From assembly GCA_903772945.1 (NCBI GenBank), contig CAICTM010000218.1, forward strand, positions 1-64,000: a DNA stretch of 64,000 nt. The letters run 5' to 3'. The DNA comes from Seminavis robusta. Its lineage: Eukaryota; Bacillariophyta; Bacillariophyceae; Naviculales; Naviculaceae. Within the stretch, counting starts at the first letter, position 1. Every line of letters starts with the position of its first letter. The translations under genes were made by a program, and so were the position numbers. Of the stretch, positions 20,238 to 31,467 are shown piece after piece. Below the pieces are notes generated by a model. The model ran no database searches and was not told the DNA's origin. It was given only the letters and a program-made list of their open reading frames with translations.

Positions 20238-22577
20238 TTAACTCCTCTCTTCATCAGTCCACTGGAAGAACCTTGCCATTTGGCCTTGCGAATGGGGCCC
20301 TTGCAGTGCCATTGCTGACAACAGGAGGGAGGTTGCAGAGTGGATATCCGACGGTGATTCAGGGGTCGTATCTCTCATCACGGGAACATCAATGGTTTCG
20401 TTCCACTGGGGATTCAGGTTGCGTGCTTTGACGCACGTTCTTTGGTGAAGCTCACGTCCACCATCGCCGTCAGTTTCACTGGCAATCACTAGGCAAAATG
20501 GATCGGAAGAACCAGTGACATCCATGACAGGCACATTGGTGGCTCGGTCAATAGCAACTCGCCAAAGTCCCAATATGCGTGAGTCTGCGGGGAGCTCCAG
20601 CCACGTAATGGAGCAAAATAGGGTGCTTCCACGGGCAGTGGCTTTGCTGCAACCCTCGAGTTTGTACTCTCGGTTTTCTCGAAGAGCATCAAGGGCAGCA
20701 GATTCGTCAGACTTGTACGGATCTGGCAATGCTATGGTGACATTGCCACAATGGTCGTTGATTTTGGTGCTGTCGAAGTCAAAGACTTGCAAGGTTAGTC
20801 TGGTCCATCTGCCAGTATTCGTGAATTGGTGATAATAGACTCGTGCCGCATGGAATGCCAAACGCTCAATGCCTGCCTTGTAATATGTCCAGAACTTTTG
20901 TCGGTCGGCTTTTTCGGACGGCGTCAAGTTGTGGTATTTGGAACATGTCAGCAGTTCTGACCGACCCCAATCAAACAAATAAACAAAAACCTTGGAACAA
21001 ATTGCTTCTTCGGCCTCCGGAGAACGCTTGGGCAAGAGTCCGGCATCATATCCCAGTGCTACTGAACTCCCGATCCATTTCTGCGGGACTTGCACGTGAT
21101 GACATGCCGCGGCCACTTGCACCAATCGAGATACCATTTCCCGAAAGGCCATCTCGACCATTTCCACAGGCAGCAAATACTCGTTCATGTTATTATTGTT
21201 GTCGTCAGAGGCAAATGCTTTGTCCGTGTGCACATCGAGGAAAAAGCGCAAAACGTCTGTTCCGCTAAGTGTATTGATCATTAAGCGTTTGGCTTTTTTG
21301 ACTTGTGCTTCGTCAAAGTGGCCACCCCAAATGGTCTTCTTTTCCTCTGCAGATGCCGCATCACCTGCCAAAAAATCCATCAACGGATCCATGCTGTCAA
21401 ACATCTCATTGGTGCCATCAAATCCAGCCAGGCGATAACCTTCTGACACGGAGTTTGTAAAGTGATCATTCAGCAAGTGGCACTTGAGAGCATGAAGACG
21501 AGATTTGCCTTTCCACCCGGCTTGGGCAGTGACTTCGCCAATCTTCAAGTCGAGCATTCTAAAGCTCTGGAAGTTATTGCGTAAATTTTGAAGGACCAGG
21601 ACTTGATGTTGTTGCTGCTTCCCTCCTTCACCAGTGCTAGTTGTTGTTGCTGAAACGGCTTCCAAAATGCCCAGATAATCAAACATGAAAGGGACCAGCT
21701 GGCCAACATCTTCAATATCCTCATCATCATCATCTTTCATGCTTTGTTTGATTTCTAGGAGTTGTTGATAAAAATCCTTTTCGTCCTGGGCATGGCTCAA
21801 ATCCTTGCCAACATAGAAACTAGGAGTGTTTTGTTTGGTTGCATCCATTCCTTCTTGGGTCAGTGTGAGCTGGAAGAAAGCAGCCGTACCACCCGACGTC
21901 GTCAATGGAATCACGGGCGATACAAACCAAGATTGGTCCACTTTATTGCTGTTGTTGTTGACTGCCGTTCCAGTGCTTGGGGCAGTTAAATCAAGTGCAC
22001 TGCCCATGATACTGGTCGAAGATCTCTTCATTTTTTTAACGTGAGCCTTGACCTGCAAAGTGCCTGCAATGGCTCCCCGATCACTTTGAAGTTCCATTTG
22101 AAGCAGGCCTCCCTTTTCGGATTCTTGGATCAGATTGTCCATGGATATAGCCACTTGGCCAATCTTTTTGGCTCCAGTGACTTTGGTCAGAATTCCCGAC
22201 AGTCCTGCTGGTAGCGCCCCTGTGTTTCCGACGGCATTGGGGACTCCAATCATGGCATAGCGATGTAGCTCATTGTCGTTGTAGACTGTAAACTTGAACG
22301 ACATGGCCCAGGCATCACTGAGAGGAATGGCAGGGCAAGAATGAGACCAGCTGGGATGACAGTGGGCGTCCCAATGGGTGCCAGTGCAATTGGAAAGTGC
22401 CACAGAGGAGGTAACATCATCGTCATCGATTGGAGTCAATTCCAACTGCACAAAGGGATGCATGTGGCCAAAGCCCAGTCCTGTCACATTCTTTGTCAGG
22501 TTGGCACCCTCTATTTCCAGGTAGACATACTGCTGATCCACCTCATTAGTAGTGTTGGCGTCTGGGGAGGTTGCCAT
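20238..22577 (-). CDS. C2-domain / inositol polyphosphate kinase-like protein
   Basis: About 779 residues from ATG 22577 (MATSPDANTT); the frame is open up to 22820 but has no ATG at its far end, only internal ones at about 22718. An N-terminal C2-like beta domain is suggested by QYVYLEIEGANLTKNVTG and FKFTVYNDNEL. The centre resembles the inositol polyphosphate kinase (IPK) family: FRMLDLKIGE fits the PxxxDxKxG-type signature (D and K-x-G kept, Pro replaced), IGSSVALGYDAG resembles the 'SSSlL..Yd' block, and VFVYLFDWGRSEL resembles the 'v.liDFa' metal-binding block. A C-terminal C2 domain follows (WRVAIDRATNVPVMDVTGS, then SDPFCLVIA, and NLNPQWNE), with Asp residues that could bind calcium. 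This suggests a Ca/lipid-recruited inositol phosphate kinase, but catalytic activity is not assured. Confidence 0.6.
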   Translation of the reverse strand: MATSPDANTTNEVDQQYVYLEIEGANLTKNVTGLGFGHMHPFVQLELTPIDDDDVTSSVALSNCTGTHWDAHCHPSWSHSCPAIPLSDAWAMSFKFTVYNDNELHRYAMIGVPNAVGNTGALPAGLSGILTKVTGAKKIGQVAISMDNLIQESEKGGLLQMELQSDRGAIAGTLQVKAHVKKMKRSSTSIMGSALDLTAPSTGTAVNNNSNKVDQSWFVSPVIPLTTSGGTAAFFQLTLTQEGMDATKQNTPSFYVGKDLSHAQDEKDFYQQLLEIKQSMKDDDDEDIEDVGQLVPFMFDYLGILEAVSATTTSTGEGGKQQQHQVLVLQNLRNNFQSFRMLDLKIGEVTAQAGWKGKSRLHALKCHLLNDHFTNSVSEGYRLAGFDGTNEMFDSMDPLMDFLAGDAASAEEKKTIWGGHFDEAQVKKAKRLMINTLSGTDVLRFFLDVHTDKAFASDDNNNNMNEYLLPVEMVEMAFREMVSRLVQVAAACHHVQVPQKWIGSSVALGYDAGLLPKRSPEAEEAICSKVFVYLFDWGRSELLTCSKYHNLTPSEKADRQKFWTYYKAGIERLAFHAARVYYHQFTNTGRWTRLTLQVFDFDSTKINDHCGNVTIALPDPYKSDESAALDALRENREYKLEGCSKATARGSTLFCSITWLELPADSRILGLWRVAIDRATNVPVMDVTGSSDPFCLVIASETDGDGGRELHQRTCVKARNLNPQWNETIDVPVMRDTTPESPSDIHSATSLLLSAMALQGPHSQGQMARFFQWTDEERS

Positions 22578-22891
22578 GATGCCATGGTCGGTCAAAGGCC
22601 TGTGAAAAGTAAGTGTCAGCAAGGTTGACTTTACGGGTCCACAGCATTTTAAGCTTGTTGAGCTGTTCAACCCAAACCTGAAGAGGGCACGGCAAAAATT
22701 ATAATTTAGGAACATCATGCTACTAACCACAAAAAACACGCCCACCACAACAACCAATGAATGGAACAAGTCCCAAGAGCTTGAGAATATTTCTGTTATA
22801 ACGTTGCTGACAGAGTGCACTTCTCAAAGAACAATAGAAGCAGCCTTTGGTAGCATCAGATTTGACTTGATAATTCTCACTACAAGCAACC
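22578..22891. promoter_or_regulatory. Divergent intergenic region, IPK-like / RPC1
   Basis: 314 bp between the preferred starts (about 173 bp or less if the IPK-like gene starts further upstream near 22718). No motif assigned. Confidence 0.35.
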
Positions 22892-25800
22892 ATGGGTTTC
22901 TTTGGACAAGAAGACGACGATGATGTTCCCTTGTCATCTCGACGAAAGGATCTACTGCGAGGTGATTTGGGCCCCAAGAAGATCTCCCACTTGCAGTTTG
23001 GGCTCTTATCGGCTGACGAAATGCAGCGGGTGTCGGAATTCCAAGTTTGTTCTCGAGAACTCTTCACCATGCCTGCCAGAACTCCCGCTCCCGGCGGTTG
23101 CTTGGATCCTCGATTAGGGGTATCCGATAAGGTCTCTACCTGTGCCACCTGCCAGAAAAAGTTGGTCGATTGTGCCGGCCACTACGGGTATATTCGATTG
23201 GCGTTGCCAGTCTTTCATATCGGGTTCCTTCGACACACTTTGTACCTATTACAGTGCATTTGCAAGACGTGTTCCAGAGTGCTTCTCACGGAAGCTGATC
23301 GATCCGCCTTTTTGCGTCGCATGAGGAGTCCAAGAACCGATATACTGGGGAAAAGTGCCACCTTCAAAAAAGTAGTGGACAAGTGCAAAAAGTGCCGAAA
23401 TTGTCCTTATTGTGCCGCCCTCAATGGGACGGTCAAAAAGATTACTGGAGCTCCCACTCTCAAAATTGTGCATGAACGGTTCAAGGGACGGCATTCGGAA
23501 GATGAGTTGGAAGAACTGGAGAGCGAGTTGGAGAACGCAATGCGATTGAATAAAGACATTGAACCCATCATTCATAAAGAAACCAATCCGCCTTTTGAAG
23601 ATTTGCTTCCTACGAGAGTGCTGGAACTCTTTTCAGCTATTACAGACGATGATTGTGAGGTCATGTGGATTGATCCCTTGATTGGGCGACCCGAGAATCT
23701 CGTTCTGCAAAACTTGCTGGTGCCACCAGTCCCCATTCGACCTTCGGTGGCTATGGATGTCGGTGGTGGAAGCAATGAAGACGACTTGACTGTAAAGTTG
23801 CAAGAGATTATTGGTGAGTTGGTGGTTCACGAATCCCACTGCCCCGCGATTATCCCTGTATGTTGCTAACTTGACGCTGATGGCTACTATTCTGTAGACA
23901 TCAACGTCGCTCTGGAAATTGCGCTCACCAAGGGACCACACACCCGTACCATCATGGAAGAGTGGGACTTTTTGCAAATGCAAGTAGCGGGATACATCAA
24001 TGGGGAGCTCCCCGGTGTACAGCGGCCGATTGGGGCCAAGCCCATGCGTGGGCTTTGCCAGAGACTCAAAGGAAAGCAAGGTCGCTTTCGAGGGAACTTG
24101 TCGGGGAAACGAGTGGATTTTTCCGCAAGAACCGTGATTTCTCCTGATCCGAACCTGTCGGTGGAGCAAGTTGGTGTGCCCATGCGAGTCGCAATGATTA
24201 TGACGTATCCTGGTGAGTTTTCTGCCATGTCAACGCACGATTCCTTGCGCATGTTGCTGTCGCTCATTACATGTATGTATTCTACACCGCCTCATGCCGC
24301 AACACGTCGTCATGGAACTCTGACGGATCCTGGTAGAAACGGTGTCACGCTACAATATTAAGAAATTGAAAGAGCGGATCAAAAACGGTCCCAACGTTCA
24401 TCCCGGGGCCAACTTGATTCGAATGCAAGATGGCTTCGCCAAGTCTCTGGCATTTGGAGACAGAGATAAGGCGGCAAAGAACCTAAGGTTTGGCGACATC
24501 GTGGAACGGCACATGGAAGACGGTGATGCTGTGCTCTTCAATCGACAACCTTCGCTTCACAGGAATTCCATCATGGCTCACAGAGCCAAGGTCTTGGAAT
24601 GGCGGACCTTTCGATTCAACATTTGCGTTTGTGCTCCCTACAATGCTGATTTTGATGGGGATGAAATGAACGTAAGACATTCTCCGTTGATTCCATCATT
24701 GGCCAAGCTGTTTACTTGACTATTCAAGCTCAACTTGCTGTACCTTTCTGTCTCTATCTCAATCCAGATGCATTTGCCCCAAACGGAAGAAGCGCGGTCA
24801 GAAGCTTTGCTGCTGCTGGGAGTCGTCAACAACCTCACAACGCCGCGAAACGGAGAGCCTCTCGTAGCTGCCAGTCAGGATTTCTTGTCAGCTTCTTATC
24901 TTCTTACTCAGAAGGACAGGTTCTTTACAAGGCATCAGTTCTGTCAAATCGTTTCGTACCTCGGAGATGCTGACGAGGCAATCGATTTCCCATTTCCCAC
25001 TATCATCAAGCCGATCGAATTGTGGACCGGGAAGCAGATCTTTGGGCATGTCGTGAGACCGAACAAGGAATGCAAAGTGCTGGTGAATTTCGAATGCAAA
25101 GACAAGAATTATACAAAGAACAAGCATTTCTGTCGCAACGATGGATGGGTTGCCTTTCGCAACAGTGAGCTTATCAGTGGTAACATTGCCAAAAAGACGA
25201 TCGGTGATGGCAGCAAGACAGGTTTGCTTTTCGTAATGCTTCGTGAGTTTGGTCCAAAGCAGGCAGCTAGGATCATGGATCGTTGGTCCAGACTTTGTAG
25301 TCGATGGATGGGCGGTCACAGAGGCTTTTCCATTGGGATATCAGATGTCACTCCATCAGAAATCCTTCGAAAGCTGAAGCATGACATTCTGAAAGAAGGT
25401 TTCAAGAAGGTATTGTTGCTTGCGTCGTTGCTGTCTGTCACAGTCCTCCCATGTTTTCGGCTAACATTTGAAGCCCACACAACAGGCTGACCACAACATA
25501 GCTCTGTACGAAAAAGGGGCACTTGAATTGCGTCCAGGCTGCGACTTGCTGCAATCACTCGAAGAAATCTTGAATGGACTGCTTGGCCGACTAAGAGAAT
25601 CTGCTGGTCAGGAGGCCATGAAGGCATTACCCTGGTCGAACACGCCCCGTATCATGGCAGACTGCGGTTCGAAAGGTAGTCCGCTGAACATCTCACAGAT
25701 GGCTGCCTGTGTTGGACAGCAGGCCGTCGGCGGAATGCGTATCGCGAATGGGTACGAGCAGAAGCTTGTGGAGGCTCTGAGTGTGACCTGAAACTTTGCC

Positions 25801-27964
25801 ATCCTCACGCTTGTCCTATGCCCAGCTTCGCGAATCGAACGCTCCCGCAATTCGAAGTTCACAGTCTATCCCCCTCCGCGAAGGGCTTCGTGGCCAACTC
25901 TTTCTTCACTGGATTGTCAGCTACTGAATTCTTCTTCCACGCCAGTAAGCATCTTGCAGTTGACGATGGTGCTCCAAACCGACCGCCGAGAGTAGCAACA
26001 GCTCATCCATGCTCATTCTTGCTCGAAAAACAAAAACACGTATTGTACGACAGTGGGTGGACGGGAAGGTAAGCTTTACCATGTCTACTTCCCCAGTTGT
26101 GTTGTAAATTCCTTTCTCAATTTGCTGCGCTGATGTAAAGGTTTGGTCGATACCGCCGTCAAAACGGCTGAAACTGGATACATGGCCCGTCGTCTTATGA
26201 AGGTGCGTTGAACAAGCGCTTTATGGCCTTCCATCTTTAGTCTTGTGGCTCACACTACTCATTATCATTAGGCTCTGGAGGATTTATCTATGCAATACGA
26301 TTCTTCCGTTCGAAATAGTGAAAACACCGTGGTACAATTCACGTATGGCGATGACGGTCTGAACCCAGACAAGATGGAGAATAACGATAGACCTGTCGAC
26401 TTTGATCGCCTCCGTATGCAAATCCGAGAAACGTCGCCGTGCAGAGACGAGAAGGCATTAATGGGTCAAGATCTCATTGGTGTGGTTGAGGAGAGGTTGC
26501 TGAAGAAAGACTTCCAGCAGCTGTTGCCAACAGGAAAGGTGTTTCTTCAAGAGGTTCGAGACTTCTTCGCTGGGATTGTGGACAAGCAACATCAGCTAAT
26601 AGGACCAGACAGCAAAATCAAGCCTGAATTCTATGACAAAGCCTTCTGGAACGACTGCCGCATAACAAAGACCCAAGCTGAGCTTATACTGCAGGCGGCG
26701 GTGGAGAAGTGCACTAAGGCTTTTGTGGAGCCAGGAGACGCCGTGGGCGCAATCGGGGCTCAGAGTATTTCAGAACCAGGCACTCAGATGACCCTTAAAA
26801 CCTTTCACTTCTCCGGGATCAGTTCGATGAATGTAACTCTTGGTGTTCCCCGCTTGAAAGAAATCATCAACGGCGCGAAGAAAATTTCGACCCCAATCAT
26901 TACTGCCAAGTTGGAACAAGACAACAACAAGGTAGCAGCACGAGTCGTGAAGGCCGGAATCGAGAAGACGACTCTCGGCGAGGTGTCCAAGTACATGAAA
27001 GAGGTCTATTCACCAAACTGCTGCTATGTGAGTATTGAGTTAGACATGGTGGCGATTGAGCAACTGAAGCTGAACGTCGATGCCAGCACAGTGCGGACTG
27101 CCATCCTCAAGGGGGCACGGGGGGTCACCAAGCAGCCCGTTCTGCGGTGCCTGAAAGAGGATCAAGTGCTCATCAAAAAGGGCTCCAATTCAAAGCTACG
27201 CGTAATGGTGCCGGACGTTAAAATGGGCAAAACGACTTCGTTAACATACTTTGCAATGCAAATGCTCAAAACTGCACTCCCGGGCGTGATTGTTCAAGGA
27301 ATCCCCACAGGTAAGTGCAGGAAGCTGCTGTTTCGGTGCTGCACGGATCTTTTGCCGGATTTCTCAAGCAACCTCTTTGCTGTCAGTCGGTCGTGCTGTC
27401 ATCAACGAGACTGATAAAGATGGCAAGTCCACCTACAATCTACTTGTAGAAGGATACGGACTTCAAGATGTAATGGGTTCTCCTGGAATAGACGGAAGGC
27501 ACACGTGTACCAACCATGTCTTGGAAGTGGAGGAGGTCTTGGGCGTGGAAGCTGCCCGTACGCAAATTTCTTCCGAGATCTCTTACATTATGGTAAGCTG
27601 CTTCGCTCTGAAAGACGTGACGGCTGTCACTTTGAAGGCGCGGGGAACTGACTGGTGAGACTAACCAATCAATCTTTTTCAGTCTGCGTACGGAATCGGA
27701 ATCGATTCCCGCCACTTGCTGCTCCTGTCGGATGTCATGACGTTCAAGGGAGAGGTGCTTGGTATCACTCGTTTTGGAGTATCCAAAATGAGAGAGTCTG
27801 TATTGATGTTGGCGTCTTTCGAAAAGACCACAGACCACTTGTTCGATGCAGCAGTTCGAGCTCGAACAGACCGAGTGGAAGGCGTCAGTGAATGCATCAT
27901 CATGGGTATGCCAGTTCCCATTGGATCTGGGCTACCCACTTTGTTTTGGAAGAAGCAAACATAA
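22892..27964 (+). CDS. RPC1: RNA polymerase III largest subunit (RPC1/RPC160)
   Basis: Catalytic subunit of Pol III, which makes tRNA, 5S rRNA and other small RNAs. Eleven exons give about 1,400 residues, normal for the family: 22892-23813, 23898-24212, 24337-24671, 24768-25409, 25486-25751, 25826-25944, 26054-26068, 26141-26202, 26272-27310, 27387-27592, 27683-27964. All introns are GT-AG (69-124 nt) and phases agree. Landmarks: [17 protein letters not shown] and the zinc site [16 protein letters not shown] near the N-terminus, the Pol III-type [12 protein letters not shown], the Mg-binding [10 protein letters not shown] (residues 515-524), the bridge-helix region [18 protein letters not shown], and [15 protein letters not shown] with [11 protein letters not shown]. 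The C-terminus ends soon after [15 protein letters not shown], as in RPC1, without a Pol II heptad tail. Exon 7 is only 15 nt. Confidence 0.95.
26054..26068 (+). other. 15-nt microexon of RPC1
   Basis: Exon encodes the core of the conserved (A)M-x-GREG loop: TG GGT GGA CGG GAA G. Its flanks are an AG acceptor (CGACAG) and a GTAAGC donor. Skipping it would remove residues invariant in the family. Confidence 0.8.
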
Positions 27965-28735
27965 CACATGTAACCAATGCAAAGCGGTCTCGGTATGCTG
28001 TTTCTCGTTGATGTGGTGGAGGAGTGGATACGAACGGAAGCCGCTGAGTTTTGAACTCCAGCCAACGATGGCTTCTGGCTGTCAATGTCGCCATCGCCTT
28101 TAGTCGACTGGGGTGAAGCGACGGAAACTTCGAGGCCTTGGGAGACAGCTATGCTACCGTAGCTATTGGTGTTCCTTGCGCGGCATCTGCTGGCTTTGAT
28201 GGGTGCAATTACCGGTATCTTTCAGTGTGCGCAGCACCTAGTAGCTGCGATGGATGCGATTGTCTTTTCATGTGCAAGTCAACATGTACTACCGGTAGTT
28301 TTGTTCAAAGGTATTCAGAGGATGCTACTAGTATTGGTTGATCTATGCTTTGTTCGCTCCATGATGGATCAACCAGAATTTTGGGATCTCGTTCCTTGCT
28401 ATTCTAAATAGCTTGCTTTAATTTTTCAAATGTGTCGCTTTCTCCTCATCCGTGGCCCTGAATCATTTGCGAGCAGAGCAAGTCAGGGTGGAGACACTAT
28501 CGTCTTGTGTTCAGCCTAGCTAGACCACTAGTAGTAGTAGAGTTTGTGGGGGCAATGATTAGTACCTCAATGACGAGAAGCAACTGCACCGGTACAGTGA
28601 TCCCACTGGGAGGCTGCTGACGGAAAATTGGTTGGATCTTTTCCAATCTTTGACACTTCCGTGGCTTGACAGTGTTGACACAGTTCGTCCCTGGGTTACT
28701 CGGCATTTTGTCTGTTTGGGAAAGTGTTTTGGCGA
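27965..28735. other. Spacer downstream of RPC1
   Basis: No gene with recognisable features. CTAGCTAG and CTAGTAGTAGTAG near 28515-28545. Confidence 0.4.
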
Positions 28736-29568
28736 TTAAGGTGGTCGCCCACAAATCTTAAGCCAGCGCGAAACTGTTGAAATATTTTTAATTATTTATT
28801 TATTTTACACGAGCTATCGAGTGAAACTCGATGATCAATTGCTGCTGCTAAAGGTGTGCTGGAATCGCTGTTGCGCCCATGGATCCGACTATTGTGCATA
28901 CAGGAGAGCTTGCTAATAGTGTTGGCAAGGGATAGGAGGCGAGCTTTGCCGTATATTGGATCGCCCTGTTAACTTTCTATGGGAGTGCAGCAGCGAGCGA
29001 CGAAATGTTCGATCGCTGTTTGAAGCCGTTAGATCTCGATGACTGCTGCAAGGATGGGCATAAGACCAGGGCCTACTCTCTTCCTTATAGTCAAAAGAAG
29101 AAGCCAGTAGAAGGTTTTATGCCCTCAGAAGCAGCAGGCATCGAGATAATGCGGTCGCCAACAGCAACAGTCGGTTGATCGAACTGTTGTTGTTGTTGGT
29201 TTATTCGATTTTCGAACGGAATCTCACTTTTCCAAACGTCCGAACTCAATTTTTCACTGGAAACGTGTTAGAGTACTCTTTTACTATAACGGATTTCACT
29301 GGATTCACCGGCCAGCTGAAAAATGAGTCTTATATAAGGTCAACTCTCTGTTATACCAAGGTCGACCGGCGTGCGAGTACTCGTTGGGTACCCGTTTCGT
29401 CGGTATTACTTAGAGGCTTTTCATATTAATTATGGCTCGAACAAATCAGTCTAGCCGAAGCTCCTTGAAGATTCCGTATTCCCTAATTTATACGAAACAT
29501 ATGTGCGAAACAAATGAAAAAACCTAGCAAACTAAAGCTGGCTTAAAGCCCGTGGGCGACCACCTTAA
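28736..29568. mobile_element. Non-autonomous inverted-repeat element bounded by TTAA
   Basis: The ends are inverted copies: TTAAGGTGGTCGCCCAC at 28736-28752 and its complement GTGGGCGACCACCTTAA at 29552-29568, with weaker similarity inward (both reach a TTAAGCCAGC-like block). Without the TTAA the interior is 825 bp and holds no transposase-like frame. TTAA at both borders fits a piggyBac-type target duplication, but because TTAA is its own complement it could also be the terminal bases of the repeat. Confidence 0.7.
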
Positions 29569-29589
29569 GTGATCCTTATGTAAATGTCT

Positions 29590-29860
29590 ACATACCGTTA
29601 GTAAACATACCAGGTAAGTAGACAAAGTAGACATTGTGCGACTTTAGGAGACATTAGTAGACAAAGTGATACATTGGTAGACATTGGTAGACAAAGTGAG
29701 ACATTTTGTACTGTTTTACTGTACTATCTAGACAAAGTGAGACATTAGTAGACATTAGTAGACAAAGTGATACATTGGTAGACATCTGTAGACATTGTGA
29801 GACATTTGTAGACATTGTGAGACATCCGTAGACATTGTGAGACATAAGCCACTTTTTCAA
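29590..29860. repeat. Minisatellite of TAGACA(TT/AAG)TGAGACATT units
   Basis: Irregular tandem array in which GTAGACA alternates with AAGTGAGACATT, ATTGTGAGACATT and similar blocks, especially 29650-29850. It lies between the TTAA element and the hAT transposon. Confidence 0.8.
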
Positions 29861-29889
29861 AGGAGCATCGAACATTTAGGCAACTCTGT

Positions 29890-29897
29890 AATCAGAT
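29890..29897. other. hAT target site duplication, left copy
   Basis: AATCAGAT immediately before the left inverted end; the identical 8 bp follow the right end at 33917-33924. Eight bp is the hAT-superfamily length. Confidence 0.9.
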
Positions 29898-29919
29898 CAG
29901 GGTGTGCGAACCAACGGTG

Positions 29920-30335
29920 GTCAACCTACGGTTACGGCTATCTGGTTGAGTCTTTTAACCATTTACGTAACCGATAACCTGTAACCAGATAGATTTTCGC
30001 TATCTGGTTGGTAACCTATAACCTAACCTTTTACGATCTGTAATTGGTTCCGGATGTGGTTAGGTTATAGGTTACCTACCTGGTTATTCGGAACGTAACC
30101 GGTTACATATACGGTTATCTAACTGGTTACGTATCTGGTTACTCGGAACGTATCTGGTTGAGCGAAGCCGTTTTTTGTTCCTCATTCCCTCATAAATTCT
30201 CAAAGAGGAACCTGATAGGGAACCTATGCCCAAATCTACCTGGTTTTGGTTACATATCTGGTTACCTATCTGGTTCTTCGCAACGACCTATCTGGTTACG
30301 TATCTGGTTATCCGCCGATCTACCTGGTTACGGTT
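29920..30335. repeat. Left subterminal repeats of the hAT element
   Basis: Many copies of TATCTGGTTAC and its variants, mixed with GGTAACCTATAACCTAACC-type blocks in both orientations. The same motifs occur at the right end (33740-33910), so they are probable transposase-binding sites. Confidence 0.8.
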
Positions 30336-30425
30336 TCCCATTGCATTGCCTATTGCATTGGTTTCCCATTGCATTGCCTATTGCATTGCCTATTGCATTG
30401 CCTATTGCATTGCCTATTGCCTATC
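30336..30425 (+). repeat. GCATTGCCTATT tandem repeat before the transposase start
   Basis: A 12-nt unit CCTATTGCATTG is repeated head to tail up to the ATG at 30426. It may lie in the 5' leader of the transposase gene. Confidence 0.8.
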
Positions 30426-30864
30426 ATGGAAGAAGAAGACAATGCTGGAGGCATTATTGAGGACGAGCTGTATGATGTTGCCCAATTCTCTGATGAAGGA
30501 AGGCGTGAAGCCCATGGTCTTGAAGAATTCGCAGATCATATCTCGCGAAATTCCGGGATGATTCCGCTCTCAGCTCGTGACGAACATTCATCCTCCGAGG
30601 AAGACGATTCTGACGATGAAGAAGAGAAAAGAGCCACAACGACGACGGCTCCGGATTGCTCGAAGGAAAGCTGGACGAGCATTGAAGGACCAGCCTGAGT
30701 CCGAGTCTGACTCCGAAGACGAAGATGACGGAGAAGTCGATGACGGAGAAGTCGAGAATGCCGAAGTCGAGAATGCTGAAGAAGAGAATGCCGAAGACGA
30801 GAATGCTGAAGAAGAGAATCCCGAAGTCGAGAATGTGAAGAAGAGAATCCGAAGTCGAAAATGA
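30426..30864 (+). CDS. Acidic N-terminal region of the hAT protein (frame-broken)
   Basis: From ATG 30426 the frame gives an acidic segment (MEEEDNAGGIIEDELYD, then SSSEEDDSDDEEE) ending at 30698. An overlapping frame continues with a tandem repeat of ENAEVENAEEENAED type ending at 30864. Within this DNA repeat, two units lack one base each (AATGTGAAG against AATGCTGAAG, and AATCCGAAG against AATCCCGAAG), and the second frame runs into a stop. Either there are introns I cannot place or the repeat has slipped and broken the gene. It joins to the BED-finger part downstream. Confidence 0.5.
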
Positions 30865-31035
30865 GCCGGTTGCTGAAGAGCCGGCTGCAGCGGCAGGATC
30901 CCAGGAGGAGGACGATGAAGGGGGAGAAATGAACCTGACGTCTCTCTACGCACGAGCAAAAGGTCTGATTGACACGAAGGACAAGGTGAACACCAGGCGC
31001 AAGAATTCCAGAAGCAAGCTGCAGTTTGGGAAGTG

Positions 31036-31458
31036 ATGAAGTTTGCCCACATCCGACAGCAGAAGGACTTGGAGGAATTGAGAAGACTGGACTTCAAAGC
31101 TTTCGAAACGTTGGATGATGCAGAGACAGAAAAGAAACCATATTGTGTTTGTCTCCTGTGCTATGATGATCGTGCAGTCAGCTTGTACTGCTCCCTGGTG
31201 AAGCCGTCCTACAAGAGGACTGGTGGCCCACCGTACGCCCTGAATGGTAACGGCAATATGACAACCCATGTCCAGGCTAAGCATGCGGAAGTCTGGGAGG
31301 CGATGAAAGCATTGAAACACAACTACAAATACGAAGAAGGCCACGCTACTGGCAACTTTGGTGATGATGTTGGTCGTGCAACACGTCCACGCCCGACTGC
31401 TGTTTTCTCACCCTCCACCGCCGGTACTGCAATTACCGGGATCCTCCATCTCAGGTGA
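31036..31458 (+). CDS. BED-type zinc finger part of the hAT transposase
   Basis: Open frame of about 140 codons with CVCLLC (C-x2-C) and THVQAKH (H-x4-H), the C2-H-x-H layout of BED fingers that bind transposon ends. It is in the same frame as the main transposase segment but separated by one TGA at 31456-31458. An intron in this region or a true nonsense mutation are both possible. Confidence 0.6.
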   Translation: MKFAHIRQQKDLEELRRLDFKAFETLDDAETEKKPYCVCLLCYDDRAVSLYCSLVKPSYKRTGGPPYALNGNGNMTTHVQAKHAEVWEAMKALKHNYKYEEGHATGNFGDDVGRATRPRPTAVFSPSTAGTAITGILHLR

Positions 31459-31467
31459 ACGTCTTGT

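Noticed and set aside
22578-22820. N-terminal extension with a hydrophobic helix on the C2/IPK-like protein
   Set aside because: The frame is open to 22820 but begins with GTG, not ATG; the first well-placed ATG before recognisable sequence is 22577. Kept only as an alternative.
29654-29875. Repetitive minus-strand peptide rich in CLQMSTNVS
   Set aside because: Translation of the TAGACA minisatellite, not a gene.
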